Positions 1 through 8,448 of a DNA stretch of 12,824 bases are shown here, one piece after another. Position 1 is the first letter of the stretch; every line of letters begins with the position of its first letter. The position numbers and the translations under genes were made by a program. The notes under the pieces are model-generated. The model did no database searches and had not been told where the DNA came from. It saw only the letters and a list, made by a program, of their open reading frames with translations. Origin of the DNA: Triparma columacea (taxonomy: Eukaryota; Sar; Bolidophyceae; Parmales; Triparmaceae); the NCBI GenBank assembly GCA_030267965.1, contig BRYA01001461.1, positions 48,951-61,774 on the forward strand, given 5' to 3'.

Positions 1-218
1 GGAGGAAGGGGAAATTGGGGGGGAGGGGATAAGGGGAGCTTTTCAAATACTTGTGGAGGGAGATTATTAAGGATGGGAAGAGGTATTTGAAGAGGGGTGG
101 AAGAAAGGCTAATTATGGATGTAGTCATACGAAAGAGAAAGGGGGTGTTTCTTTTTTCCTTCGTTTATCCCTGTTATTACAACGCGAAAGTGTTAAGGGA
201 TATTTAAAACTAGCTCCG
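1..218. other. Left edge, no gene recognised (3' flank of the C2-DysF gene)
   Basis: G/A-rich sequence lying beyond the proposed stop codon of the minus-strand C2-DysF gene. A plus-strand frame is open from about 33 to 251, but it has no ATG at its start, no recognisable domain and basic low-complexity content. It is treated as chance. It may hold the 3' UTR of the minus-strand gene. Nothing else is supported. Confidence 0.5.
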
Positions 219-1399
219 CTAGTCAACAGACTTGAAACTCTGCCTGTGTAGGGGTCAGAATTTTGCGTTACATGGGTGAGAGACGTACAGGAGAGACACT
301 CTCGTCTCGTATCGTATCGTCTTGTCTCCGCCCCTCCTCCTCCCCCTTCCTTGTCACCTCACCTCTCCCATCTCCTCCTCCTACAGAAGTTAAGGTTACT
401 AGCATTCTTGCTCCACCCCCCCTTGAAGGAGTTCCCAAACTGCCAGCCGTCCGGCCTCGTGCTAACCCCCCCGCATACCATGACCCACCCGTCAGGGCTC
501 TTCCAACCCTCGGGCAAAGGGGGGGCGATGGAGGTCATGTCCATGCCGAAGTTGGAGCAGGTTGAGTCGCTCCAGGAACCGGGGTCAGTGGGAAGAAGAT
601 GACCAGGGTAAGAGGAACCCCACCTGGCGGTGGGTGTCCACCTCTCGTACTGGGGGGTGGGGGGTTAGGAGGTTACGATTGAGACATCCTCCTCCCTCCT
701 CCCTCCTCGCCCCGGCTCTGCCATGATCCTCACCTCAAACACTACATCAGTTCGGATGCAGTTGAATGCCTCTAAGCTCACGATTTCTACTTCTATGGAC
801 ACGGTGGAGTTTACCGGTTCGCCAGTCTTGACGTCGACGAGATTCAGGGTGATTTTCTCTTTGACTTTGGTATCGGCGGCCTTGGCCGTAAGCTTGGATA
901 GGTTGTACACGACGGACCCAAGATAGTCGTCACGATCCATATAGTCATAGTCCATAACGTCGATGAAGAGCCTCTGCCTGCCCAAGGTAGAGAAGGAAGG
1001 GCACTGGAAGTGAAACTTCTGCGGCGGGACCCAGGTTGGGTTCAAGTTCTCGTAAATTACGACTGACTTCTGTGGCGGAGTCTTTGGGGAACATTTGTTT
1101 TGGTTGCAATGTTAGTGTATATAGATACGTCTTCCTTTTGTCCCCCCCCAACCCTTTCGGAACCCTGCAAGACTTACCTGCTCACTTGTATCTCTATTGA
1201 GGAGCTTAAATACGCAGTAGGGGTCACTCGAGGGCTCTCCCATCCCGGGCAAGTTGGCAGCCGCATCCTTTACAGCCCCGAACACGGAGAATTCCGGCAG
1301 AAGGTGCCCGACACCATAATCGGAGATGGGAAGATCCGTGCACCTTAGGAGAGATATACAAACGACGACGGGGGAAGCGCCAGAAACAAGGGAGGCCAT
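219..1399 (-). CDS. C2 domain plus dysferlin (DysF) domain protein, 4 exons
   Basis: Proposed exons, in coding order: 1399-1178, 1069-734, 649-363 and 243-219, joined by GT-AG introns of 108, 84 and 119 bp that keep one frame; product 289 aa. Residues ~10-175 form a C2 domain: the SSDPYC strand (D59), NPTW (84-87) and the DYDYMDRDD loop (D114, D116, D119, D121, D122), so the usual Ca2+-binding aspartates look intact. Residues ~187-282 form a DysF domain: YERWTP, LLPTDPGSWSD (204-214), LPEGW (231-235), PDGWQFGNSF (252-261) and the CRRRRWER end (275-282). C2 domains bind acidic phospholipids, often with Ca2+. DysF occurs in ferlins, TECPR1 and Pex23/Pex30 peroxins; TECPR1 DysF binds sphingomyelin. 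No signal peptide or membrane segment is visible, so a cytosolic, membrane-recruited protein is inferred. Start: the ATG at 1399, the first in frame. Domain calls are strong; the 7-codon last exon is the weakest part. Confidence 0.82.
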
Positions 1400-1597
1400 A
1401 CAAACGGTATACAAACGCTAAATGAGAGAACGAAAAATCTGAACTCGGATCACTGGAGGGGTGGCTTTTGGACGAGTTCTGTAACTTTTTCGTCCATCCC
1501 ATCATCCCAACATCCCGGACAACACCCGCTCCCCCCAATTCAACCGTACTCTTCCTTCTTCCCTTCCCAAAGCACTTCGGGAACCCTGGCCCTCCAT
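1400..1597. promoter_or_regulatory. Shared divergent promoter region
   Basis: The 198 bp separating the start codons of the minus-strand C2-DysF gene and the plus-strand MYB gene must hold both 5' UTRs and core promoters. I see no convincing TATA box. The MYB-proximal part is pyrimidine-rich (cttccttcttcccttccc near 1552), as is common at initiator-type starts. Confidence 0.45.
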
Positions 1598-3000
1598 ATG
1601 GACAACTTCGAGGTCATCAGCGACTCGGGAAGTGACACCGGCAACGCGGAAGTTACCAGGATTACTGCAAATTCGATGGATAGCTTTTCACCATCGCGGC
1701 CAGTGCCTGTGAAAAGAAGAGCTTCTATGGGAAAGTGGACAATTTTGGAGGATGATTTGCTGAGGAAGGTAAGACGAATGTCACGTTAAGTCTTCGGAGA
1801 GGATTTCTGGGGCATTTTCCTTTAAGGGGGGCTCCACAAATCACTAACCGACAAAACGGCGACGAGGGAGTGGGAGGGTGGGGTTGTGTTTGAAGGTTTT
1901 GATGAAATATCCGGGGTTTTGTCGCGCGCTACTTCCGTCTCACTCTTCGCCCCCCACCCCCACCCCCCGCCCCCACCCCTCACTCCCCCTCCCCTCCCTC
2001 ACCCCCAAGGCTGTTGCCGCCAATGATGGAAAGAACTGGAAAAAAATTGCACAAGACCTTCCTGGACGCACTGACGTGCAGTGCCTTCACCGCTGGCAGA
2101 AGGTCCTCCGCCCCGGCCTCGTGAAGGGTCCCTGGACAGAAGAGGAGGACGAGATAGTTAGGTGAGGAGTGATGAGGGGAGGTTGTTGAGGATCATGGGG
2201 GAACAGTGACGGCCAAGGAGCGGCGCAGCTTGGCTGACGACGGTACCTCCCTCATATCATACACACTAACCCCCCTTCCCTTTCACCTCAGGAATCTTGT
2301 CAACAAGCACGGTCAGAAGAAGTGGTCCTTCATTGCGAAGCAGCTCAAGGGCCGTCTCGGCAAGCAGTGCCGCGAACGCTGGTACAACCACCTCAACCCC
2401 TCCATCAAGAAAAGCGAGTGGACCGAAGACGAGGATAGAATAATTGTTGATGCCCACAACAAGATGGGGAACAAGTGGGCCGAGATTGCCAAGCTCCTCC
2501 CAGGCCGGACCGACAATGCCATTAAAAACAGGTGGAACAGCACCTTGCAGAGGATCCTCAAGCAGGGAAAGTCCGCCGCCACCCGCAGCAAGAGGAGCCA
2601 CAACAAGTCCATTAGCAAGAAGAAGGAGGCCGCCGCCAGCATGATTGCCGCCGCCGCCCTCAGTGGCCTCAGCAGCCCCAGCCCCGTCTCCCACCAGTAC
2701 GCCAAGGTCGAAGACCAGGACGACGGGATAATGACCGTCGACTATTCCAGGTCCTTCGCCCCCGGTAAGAGGAGCAGGAGGTTCTTCGTCGGGGACGATT
2801 CCTCCACCCCCCCACCTTCCAAGAGGCCAATGTACAGCATGAAGCGGCAGGACCTACACCAGGGGAACGGGCTGCAGGTGGACACTGGGTTGGGGGGGGG
2901 AGGGGCGAAGACGGTAAGCCCGAGCCACCCGACCCCGGTCAGCCTGAGTGACGCAAACTTGCTGCTTGATTTGATCAGCCCGAAGCTGGCGGGGAGGTGA
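1598..3000 (+). CDS. R1R2R3-type MYB transcription factor, 3 exons
   Basis: Exons 1598-1768, 2010-2161 and 2292-3000, with GT-AG introns of 241 and 130 bp; product 343 aa. It has three full MYB repeats with the tryptophan triads W47/W67/W86 (R1), W99/W119/W138 (R2) and W151/W170/W189 (R3). R2 has [11 protein letters not shown] with the redox-sensitive cysteine (C134); R3 has [13 protein letters not shown]. All nine positions are Trp, including the first of R3, so it is the animal/protist c-MYB (3R-MYB) kind rather than plant R2R3, where that residue is replaced. 3R-MYBs bind AACNG-type sites and commonly control G2/M genes in plants; the targets here are unknown. Intron 1 interrupts R1 and intron 2 interrupts R2. 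The N-terminal ~40 residues are acidic/Ser-rich. The ~140-residue C-terminus is Ser/Pro/Lys-rich with basic clusters (KRSHNK, GKRSRR) that could be nuclear localisation signals. The start is the first in-frame ATG. Confidence 0.93.
1949..2006 (+). repeat. C-rich tract at the 3' end of MYB intron 1
   Basis: About 58 nt of almost pure C with scattered A/T sits directly before the AAG acceptor at 2007-2009. It serves as an extended polypyrimidine tract for splicing. The complementary strand has runs of four or more G and could form a G-quadruplex. Confidence 0.7.
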
Positions 3001-3172
3001 AGGGGGGATTAGGGGGGCAGTATCATGTTGAGGGTGTTAGGGATATACGAGTGTGCGGGGATCGCGGTTGCGGGCGGTTTCAAAATTTGTTGGGTTACTA
3101 CTAAGTGGGAATGTTGCAAGAAAAGAAAGAACTTTTGTTTGAGTCGCAATGTGTTGTTACGGTTACGGCAGC
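3001..3172. other. Convergent 3' intergenic region
   Basis: This 172-bp gap lies between the MYB stop codon and the stop codon of the minus-strand membrane protein gene, so both 3' ends and polyadenylation sites must fit here or overlap. No canonical AATAAA is obvious on the plus strand. Nothing else is seen. Confidence 0.45.
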
Positions 3173-3524
3173 TCAGTTTCTCTTGTTCTCCAAGTCAACC
3201 TCGTCCGGCCTTCCCAGGTAGCCCATAGACTTTTTCTTGGCGATGTTCCAAAGGCTCCTCGCGATCTGAGGAGTCGCCGGGTCCCTGTAGAGGGAGTAGA
3301 AAAAGGTGATGAGGATGGGAAGGAAGAGGACAGTGTAGGTTATCTTCAGGGTCGTTGCGACACGATTTACGGAGGAACCGGAAGGATTGTTGTCGCGAGA
3401 ATCTGGGATGGGTGAAGTGTTAGGTGGATTCCATGCCGGTCATGTTACTGTAACTTGGCCATCTTTCACACTTACTTTTCTTCCGTCTCTTTATTTTCGC
3501 CCCCTCCACACCCTCTATCCACAT
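3173..3524 (-). CDS. Small single-pass membrane protein, 2 exons, family not recognised
   Basis: Exons 3524-3476 and 3402-3173 on the minus strand, joined by a 73-bp intron (donor GTAAGT, acceptor CCCAG) that restores one frame; product 92 aa. Layout: a short, strongly basic N-terminus (KIKRRKK, ~10-16), a Ser/Asn-rich linker, one clear hydrophobic helix at about residues 37-52 (YTVLFLPILITFFYSLY), and a ~40-residue polar tail containing ATPQIARSLWNIAKKKSMGY and ending LENKRN. The tail reads like conserved protein, not random translation. I do not recognise the family; the size and basic flanks suggest an ER or mitochondrial membrane protein or a small complex subunit. The proposed ATG at 3524 is in frame with a longer open stretch upstream, so the start is uncertain. 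It is tail-to-tail with the MYB gene and head-to-head with the coiled-coil gene. Confidence 0.6.
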
Positions 3525-3873
3525 CGCGACAATGGCGACTTGAAGGAGTGTTCTCACCACTGATCTGCCGAGTAGGCACCTGAAATTACTCGTGAGATTA
3601 CCGGAGGCGGGGGATGTGCAGGACATTGTAAGATTTAGCGGGAAATGGAAGAGTATCAAGAAGGTGTCGGGAGGGATAACGCCGATAATGTCGGGAGATG
3701 GGGTGGTGGGCGTTTGGTAGAGCGTTTGAAGGGGTTGGTCTTGGGGCTTTATTTGAAGTTTAATAAAATTGGGACCAGTTGTTTGGTTTAGCTTAGTTTT
3801 TGCATTGATTTCGACTGTCGACAGGGAGTCGCGAAGCATAGGTCTCGGGCACACTGGGATATTTCGTGGGGGG
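3525..3873. promoter_or_regulatory. Divergent promoter/5' region between the membrane protein and coiled-coil genes
   Basis: This 349-bp interval separates two divergent starts. It contains an AT-rich patch (taataaaatt at 3761-3770) that could serve as a core promoter element. The plus frame is open from ~3769 into the coiled-coil gene but has no ATG before 3874. A possible acceptor (gtcgacag, ending ~3824) means an upstream exon cannot be excluded. No zinc-finger coding was found here. Confidence 0.4.
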
Positions 3874-5004
3874 ATGAAGGAGGTAATTGAGGTTGGGTTG
3901 TCCCCTCCTGCCGATAAGCCAAGGATTCGAGTGGAAATAAACAGGGGGGGCAAGAAGAAGGGGGGCGTTTTGCGGCAGCAGTCTGAAGGGGAGGCGATTG
4001 CGATCGACCAGGTCTTTCATAGCAAGAAGGTCAAGGTCCATGAAACCTTGAGCAGGGTTCAAGAATGTAAGAAGGAATGCGAGAAGAAGCTCTTTGAACT
4101 CCAGAGCTTGCAGGGGCGCGTCGAAATTGGCTTTCAGCCTGCTTTGGACCAGATGCTGCTCGAGGAGGAGCGTTTACTGGCTGACGTGCAAAGGAGGAGG
4201 ATGATTACGGAGAAGCTGATAATGAACGAGATTGAGGTTCGCACGGCCGCGGTCAAACAGCAGGCGAAGCTGCTCCAGCAGCAGATGATTAGCATCGAGG
4301 GCTGCGAGGAGATCGTTAAGCACGTGCTAAAGCTGGAGCCAGGTTATCTGGTGAGAGCGTTCCCGAGGATGGAGATTGAGGCCAAGCAGGTGTTGGAGAC
4401 TTTCGAGAGCATCAAGGAGATCGAAGTGCCAGTTGTTGAGGCGGTAACGCCGAGGGATTACCCGAAGAGTTATTTGGAGGGGTTGGATATTTGCAATAAG
4501 AAGAATAAGAAGAAGGGGGGGAAGGGAGGGAGTGCAAAGGGGGGGGTTGGTGTGGAGCTGGATGGTGGGGAGGAGGTTGCTGGGGAAGTAGATAGTATGG
4601 ATGGTGGTGGGGAAGTACCACACGTAGGACAGCACTCCCATCTACTTACCCCACCTCCGGCTAATCAAGTACATGACGAGAGGGACCAGGTAATAGCTAG
4701 ACTCGTCTCACAGGTTGAGAGGTTGGAGGCTCTTACGGAGGCTAAGAATGAGGCTCGTATCTACGCTTCCGAGCAGAGGTCCCACACAAAGGAGATCAAG
4801 GATCTCGTCAGCAGCGGCAGGAAGAAGCTGCGGAAGAAGCAGGTGGAAAAGGTGGGGGTGGAGGGGTTCGGCGTTAGCGTGGCGTTGAGCGGGGTGGGAG
4901 GAGGAAAGGCCGCGGCGAGGAAGTTCGAGAGGGATGTTAGGGAGGCTGGTCATATGAAGTCTTACCAGTCACCTACTATGAGCAATTACGCCAAGGGGCG
5001 ATGA
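3874..5004 (+). CDS. Coiled-coil protein with TRIM/BBC-like coil, no RING or B-box seen
   Basis: Single exon from the first in-frame ATG at 3874; 376 aa. Residues ~50-180 form a long charged coiled coil whose pattern (QECKKECEKKLFELQSLQGR, then EEIVKHVL and LVRAFPRMEIEAKQVLE) resembles the B-box C-terminal coiled coil of TRIM-type proteins, which mediates antiparallel dimerisation. A Lys/Gly-rich hinge (KNKKKGGKGG) and an acidic Gly-rich linker lead to a second coil at ~268-314 (DERDQVIARLVSQVERLEAL). A basic, Gly-rich tail ends SNYAKGR. In TRIM proteins a RING and B-boxes would precede the coil; here the N-terminal ~45 residues hold neither, so this is either a coil-only relative or a gene with undetected upstream exons. 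Function is not known; a dimerising scaffold is inferred. It is a cytoplasmic-type protein with no signal peptide. Confidence 0.75.
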   Translation: MKEVIEVGLSPPADKPRIRVEINRGGKKKGGVLRQQSEGEAIAIDQVFHSKKVKVHETLSRVQECKKECEKKLFELQSLQGRVEIGFQPALDQMLLEEERLLADVQRRRMITEKLIMNEIEVRTAAVKQQAKLLQQQMISIEGCEEIVKHVLKLEPGYLVRAFPRMEIEAKQVLETFESIKEIEVPVVEAVTPRDYPKSYLEGLDICNKKNKKKGGKGGSAKGGVGVELDGGEEVAGEVDSMDGGGEVPHVGQHSHLLTPPPANQVHDERDQVIARLVSQVERLEALTEAKNEARIYASEQRSHTKEIKDLVSSGRKKLRKKQVEKVGVEGFGVSVALSGVGGGKAAARKFERDVREAGHMKSYQSPTMSNYAKGR

Positions 5005-5230
5005 TTTTGGAAGAGTAATGTTTGGTTGGGTGATGGGGACAGTGGTGTAAGGAAGACGACCTCCATCCAACTCAGTCAGAACTCTGAAATGTGAATAATC
5101 AAGTTTTTTGTACAGCGAAATTATCAAGTCTACGCTCTACCGATATTTTTCATTGGATTGGAATCCTATTCTTCTCAGCCCTCGAATTAATTTTGCTGAA
5201 TTTCTCTCCTGCTCAGCCCCTTTTTTTATA
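5005..5230. other. Intergenic region upstream of FARSB
   Basis: This 226-bp gap between the coiled-coil stop codon and the proposed FARSB start codon is more AT-rich than its surroundings. It ends in a pyrimidine/T run (cccctttttttata, 5217-5230) directly before the ATG. It should hold the 3' UTR of the coiled-coil gene and the promoter and 5' UTR of FARSB. An open frame through here (5108-5368) lacks an initial ATG, crosses the proposed splice donor and is not a gene. Confidence 0.5.
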
Positions 5231-7556
5231 ATGGTACGTAATGACATGATAGATGGCAGCGCTGGTATATTTAGGTACAATGAAAGTATCTTCGACGACA
5301 TTTATCGTATTGTATCTTGTTGTAAGCTTGAAGTTTGGAGGGTATGGTTGGCCTCGACGGTCGTGTGAAATGGTTTGAGGACATGTTCTGCCTCAAAATA
5401 GAATTCTATGTATTAAAATGTATGTGTGTGTGGGTGAAATGAAATACTTACCCCACACACACCCCACAGCCTACCCTATCAGTACAGCGTGACCGTTTAT
5501 TCAGTGCCCTTCAGAAGAGCTACACCGACGAAGAATTTGATGAGCTCTGTTTTGAGTTTGGTGTTGAACTAGATGAAATTACCAATGAAAGGGAGGAGGC
5601 AGAGAAGATGGGAGCCACTAAAGACCAGCTTAAGACCCTCTCCACAGACACTGTTTACAAAATTGATGTACCAGCCAATAGGTATGACTTGCTTTGCAAT
5701 GAGGGACTGTCAAGGGCTATTAGGATCTTCCTAGGGGAACAGGATGCGCCTGTTTACACGCTTAAGGAGCCCGCGAGTGGAAAGAGGGAGATCATGACCG
5801 TCAAGGTGAGGGACTTGTGGCTGTAAGGGGGATGTAAGGGGGGGCTGTAAGGGGGGCGAGGGGGAAATTGGGCAACTTGCCGACAGAATGAGGCGTCGAT
5901 CACTCAGCACCGCGGACGTGGTGGCATGCCGATTGGACGACGACCTAGATGCAAACTCAACACTAACTCAATCTCCCCCCTTCGCCCACCCCTCTCAACA
6001 ACTCCCAGCCCTCCACATCACCTGTCCGCCCCTTTGTCGTCTGCGCCATCCTCCGCGACATTACCTTCAACCAGGAGCGCTACGAGTCTTTCATCGACCT
6101 GCAGGACCAGCTCCACCGCAACCTCTGCCGCAACCGCACCCTCGTAGCCATCGGCACCCATGATTATGATACTCTCTCTGGACCCTTTGAGTACCACGCC
6201 AACAAGCCGGAGGACATCAACTTCGTGCCCCTGACGGAGACCGAGAGGTCCTTCAACGCCAAGGAGCTCATGGACCACTACAACACCGAACCTGCCTGCA
6301 AGCACCTCAAGCCCTATGTTCCGATTATCTACGACGAGCCTGCCTACCCAGTAATCTATGACAGTAAGAAAACTGTCCTTTCCCTCCCCCCTATCATCAA
6401 CGGCAGGCACAGCAGGATCCAGCTCCACACCAAAAACGTCTTCATTGAGTGCACAGCGACCGACAAGACCAAGGCCAACATTGTGCTCGACACCGTCGTT
6501 GCCATGTTCAGTGAGCACTGTTCGGAGCCATTCACTGTGGAACCCGTTGACGTCAACTACGAGTCTTCCGGCGAGGTCGAGACCACCCCCATCCTATTCT
6601 CCCGTACCGAGACTGCCAAGGTCGACTTCGTGAACTCCATTATTGGAATCGAGTGCGACCCCGAGAGGATGGTCAAGCTTTGCGACAAGATGCAGCTTGG
6701 CCCCGCCCGCCTCCTAGAGGACGGAAACACTATCCAGGTGACCGTGCCCTGCACCCGTAGCGACATTCTCCACGCCGTCGACATTGCCGAGGACGTAGGA
6801 ATCGCCTACGGCTACAACAACATCATCAAGAAGGTCCCTCAGACCAGCACGGTGGGTGGGGAGCAGCCCCTCAACCACTTCGGGGACCTCCTAAGGGACG
6901 AAATCTCCAGGGCGGGATACACCGAGGTCCTCACGCACGGCCTGGTATCCACCCACGACAACTTCACTGCCCTCCAAAAGCCGGTAGACATGAACGTCGC
7001 CGTCTCCCTCTCCAATCCCGCGAATGTCGAATATGAGGTGATCCGGACAACCCTCCTTCCCGGCCTCTTCAAGGTCCTCGAGCACAACAAGTCAGCATCC
7101 TTCACCGGTGGTTTCAAAATTTTCGAAATCAGCGACGTCGTCCTCAAGGACTCCTCCCACGTCGTGACCGAGTCCATCGTCGGCGCCAGGAACTCCCGCC
7201 GCCTCGCCGCCGTCTACGCCGGGCCTACCGCCGGCTTCGAGATCATCCACGGCCTCGTCGATCGCATCATGACCCTCTCGGAGGTCCAGCCTGACCCCGA
7301 GTACATTAAGAACTCCATCAAGGGGGCGGAGGAGGAGTACAGAGTGACTAGGGAGGGGCTCACCTATACCATCGCCGAGGGCAACGACCCCATGTTCTTC
7401 AACGGTCGCGCCGCCGATATCATGATGAAAAGGGGGGACGCAGAGGAGTGGAAGAAGGTAGGGTCCTTCGGAGTCGTGCACCCAAAGACACTTAAGAACT
7501 TCGACATCCAGTACCCAGCGAGCGCGCTGGAGCTGGACTTAGAGGCGATCATGTGA
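5231..7556 (+). CDS. FARSB: Phenylalanine--tRNA ligase beta subunit (cytosolic), 3 coding exons
   Basis: Exons 5231-5233 (only the ATG), 5470-5805 and 6009-7556; introns 236 and 203 bp; product 628 aa, against ~590 in animals. It is the beta subunit of the cytosolic alpha2beta2 enzyme that charges tRNA-Phe; the catalytic FARSA partner is not in the window. Recognised by the N-terminal block SYTDEEFDELCFEFGVELDE, IDVPANRYDLLCNEG, VRPFVVCAILRDI, VAIGTHDYDTLSGPF and YPVIYDS..LPPIING (about 226-245, in the B3/B4 editing-type domain). A B5 domain follows at ~318-385 (VPCTRSDILHAVDIAED, IAYGYNNI). The non-catalytic synthetase-like core has RTTLLPGL (~459-466), KIFEISDVV and GFEIIHGLVDRIM, and the end is ALELDLEAIM. 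Both exon 2 and exon 3 are certain. The separate start-codon exon is inferred because exon 2 begins exactly at the residue after Met (PTLSVQRDRLF) behind a CACAG acceptor, and ATG|GTACGT is the best donor upstream. Confidence 0.96.
5424..5462 (+). repeat. Intronic inverted repeat just upstream of the FARSB exon 2 acceptor
   Basis: A perfect 11-bp inverted repeat (gtgtgtgtggg at 5424-5434, cccacacacac at 5452-5462) flanks a 17-nt loop. It ends 7 nt before the proposed 3' splice junction at 5469/5470. The loop carries atacttac (5444-5451), which fits a branch-point consensus (yUnAy), so the hairpin would present the branch site in the loop and place the acceptor next to the stem. Confidence 0.7.
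5820..5858 (+). repeat. Short direct repeats in FARSB intron 2
   Basis: Three imperfect copies of a (c/a)tgtaaggggg motif lie side by side at the 5' end of intron 2, giving G-runs that could form a small G-quadruplex. It is low-complexity intronic sequence with no coding signal. Confidence 0.55.
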
Positions 7557-7570
7557 GAGTTATGGGACGA

Positions 7571-7576
7571 AATAAA
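7571..7576 (+). terminator. Putative polyadenylation signal of FARSB
   Basis: A canonical AATAAA lies 15 nt after the FARSB stop codon in an A-rich context, followed by T/G-containing sequence. It is plausible by position, but this hexamer is often not required in algae and the distance from the stop is short. Confidence 0.35.
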
Positions 7577-8448
7577 AAGAAATATGAACACATTGTGAAA
7601 ACGTTTTGCTTCCATTGATCCATTCCATATGGTCTTCGGTAACTGAACTTTTCCCCCCAAAAATCTCTCTTGGTCTTGTGAGTCAGAGTGTGGAGGGCGC
7701 AATTCGCAATTCCCCCCCCTTATTAAGAGGTCTTGTTGTCTTGGAATCCAGTTGCTGCCCAATCAAGGTAAAAAAAAATACTGTTGTGTACTGTCGCGTG
7801 TCCTCCGCTTTATCGTAACGCCCTGTACATATATACATATACCACCTCCTTCACCTTGCTTTTCATTGCCGTCAAGGTAGCTAGAAGCTCAGAGCTAGCT
7901 TGTCCTTTCGGCTAGGCTTCGGGGAGGAGAATCTTGAGAGACTTCTGAAGGAGTGAGAGGGGCGAGGTTGTGTTAAGGTAAGGATTGACGGACATATACG
8001 CCCCGGGAAGGGAGGGAGGGGGGGAGAGAGGCTGAGGGAGGGATGGGGAGAAGAGGGGGAGGGGAGGGAGAAGGGAGAAGGAGAGGGTTGCCAGGCTTGT
8101 TTTTATTATCTCTCGTGTAGGTGGTCGAAACGAGCTGAAATTTTACCATCGTCGGTCCGCCATCAGTACCCGTCGAAACGAATTATTTCAAAGTCGAGAA
8201 TCCACGATGTAGAGATTAAAAATTTCAACCTTCAAACTCAAGAATATTCGAAGGCGTTGTGACCATACCGTGGAAGGGGGGGGGGTTTGAGAAAATTTCA
8301 ATTTTGTTGTTGTTTCAATGTCACGCAATCGCAAATTAATTCCGACGTCTAACCTCGCCTTACTTCCGCCTACCCATAAAATTTCGCGCACTTGCAGACA
8401 TTTTAAACTCCCGAAAACCCTCCAAAAAGCACCTCAAGAGGAGTCCTA
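7577..8448. other. Gene-poor interval between FARSB and the tandem repeat array
   Basis: No convincing coding sequence on either strand: the open frames (for example plus 7606-7818 and minus 8188-8391) are short, lack domains and partly overlap FARSB's 3' end. No tRNA (no B-box GGTTCGA) and no recognisable U-snRNA were found. A small hairpin (agctag 7879-7884 with ctagct 7895-7900) and a long polypurine tract (8005-8087) are the only structures. From ~8100 the sequence becomes AT-richer. Confidence 0.55.
8005..8087 (+). repeat. Polypurine (G/A) tract
   Basis: The 83 nt contain only three pyrimidines (8032, 8033 and 8044), with many runs of three or more G. It is low-complexity mirror-like purine sequence able to form triplex DNA or G-quadruplexes, and it is not coding. 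Confidence 0.85.

Noticed and set aside
263..602. Plus-strand frames of ~100 codons, Pro/Ser-rich
   Set aside because: They run opposite to the DysF exon (649-363), whose conserved motifs fix the coding strand as minus.
2266..2705. Two minus-strand frames of 130-142 codons
   Set aside because: They are antisense to the conserved MYB repeats R2/R3 in the same interval; Gly/Ala/Leu-rich composition mirrors the GC-rich sense codons.
3149..3415. Plus-strand 88-codon frame
   Set aside because: It is antisense to the small membrane protein exon, whose hydrophobic helix and patterned tail make the minus strand more convincing; no ATG-supported domain on plus.
5108..5368. 86-codon plus-strand frame before FARSB
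   Set aside because: It lacks an initial ATG, has no domain, and spans the proposed FARSB 5' UTR, ATG and intron 1.
7860..7930. Possible small structured RNA around the agctag/ctagct hairpin
   Set aside because: The stem is only 6 bp with a 10-nt loop; no U1, U2, U4, U5, U6 or tRNA signatures were found, so chance cannot be excluded.
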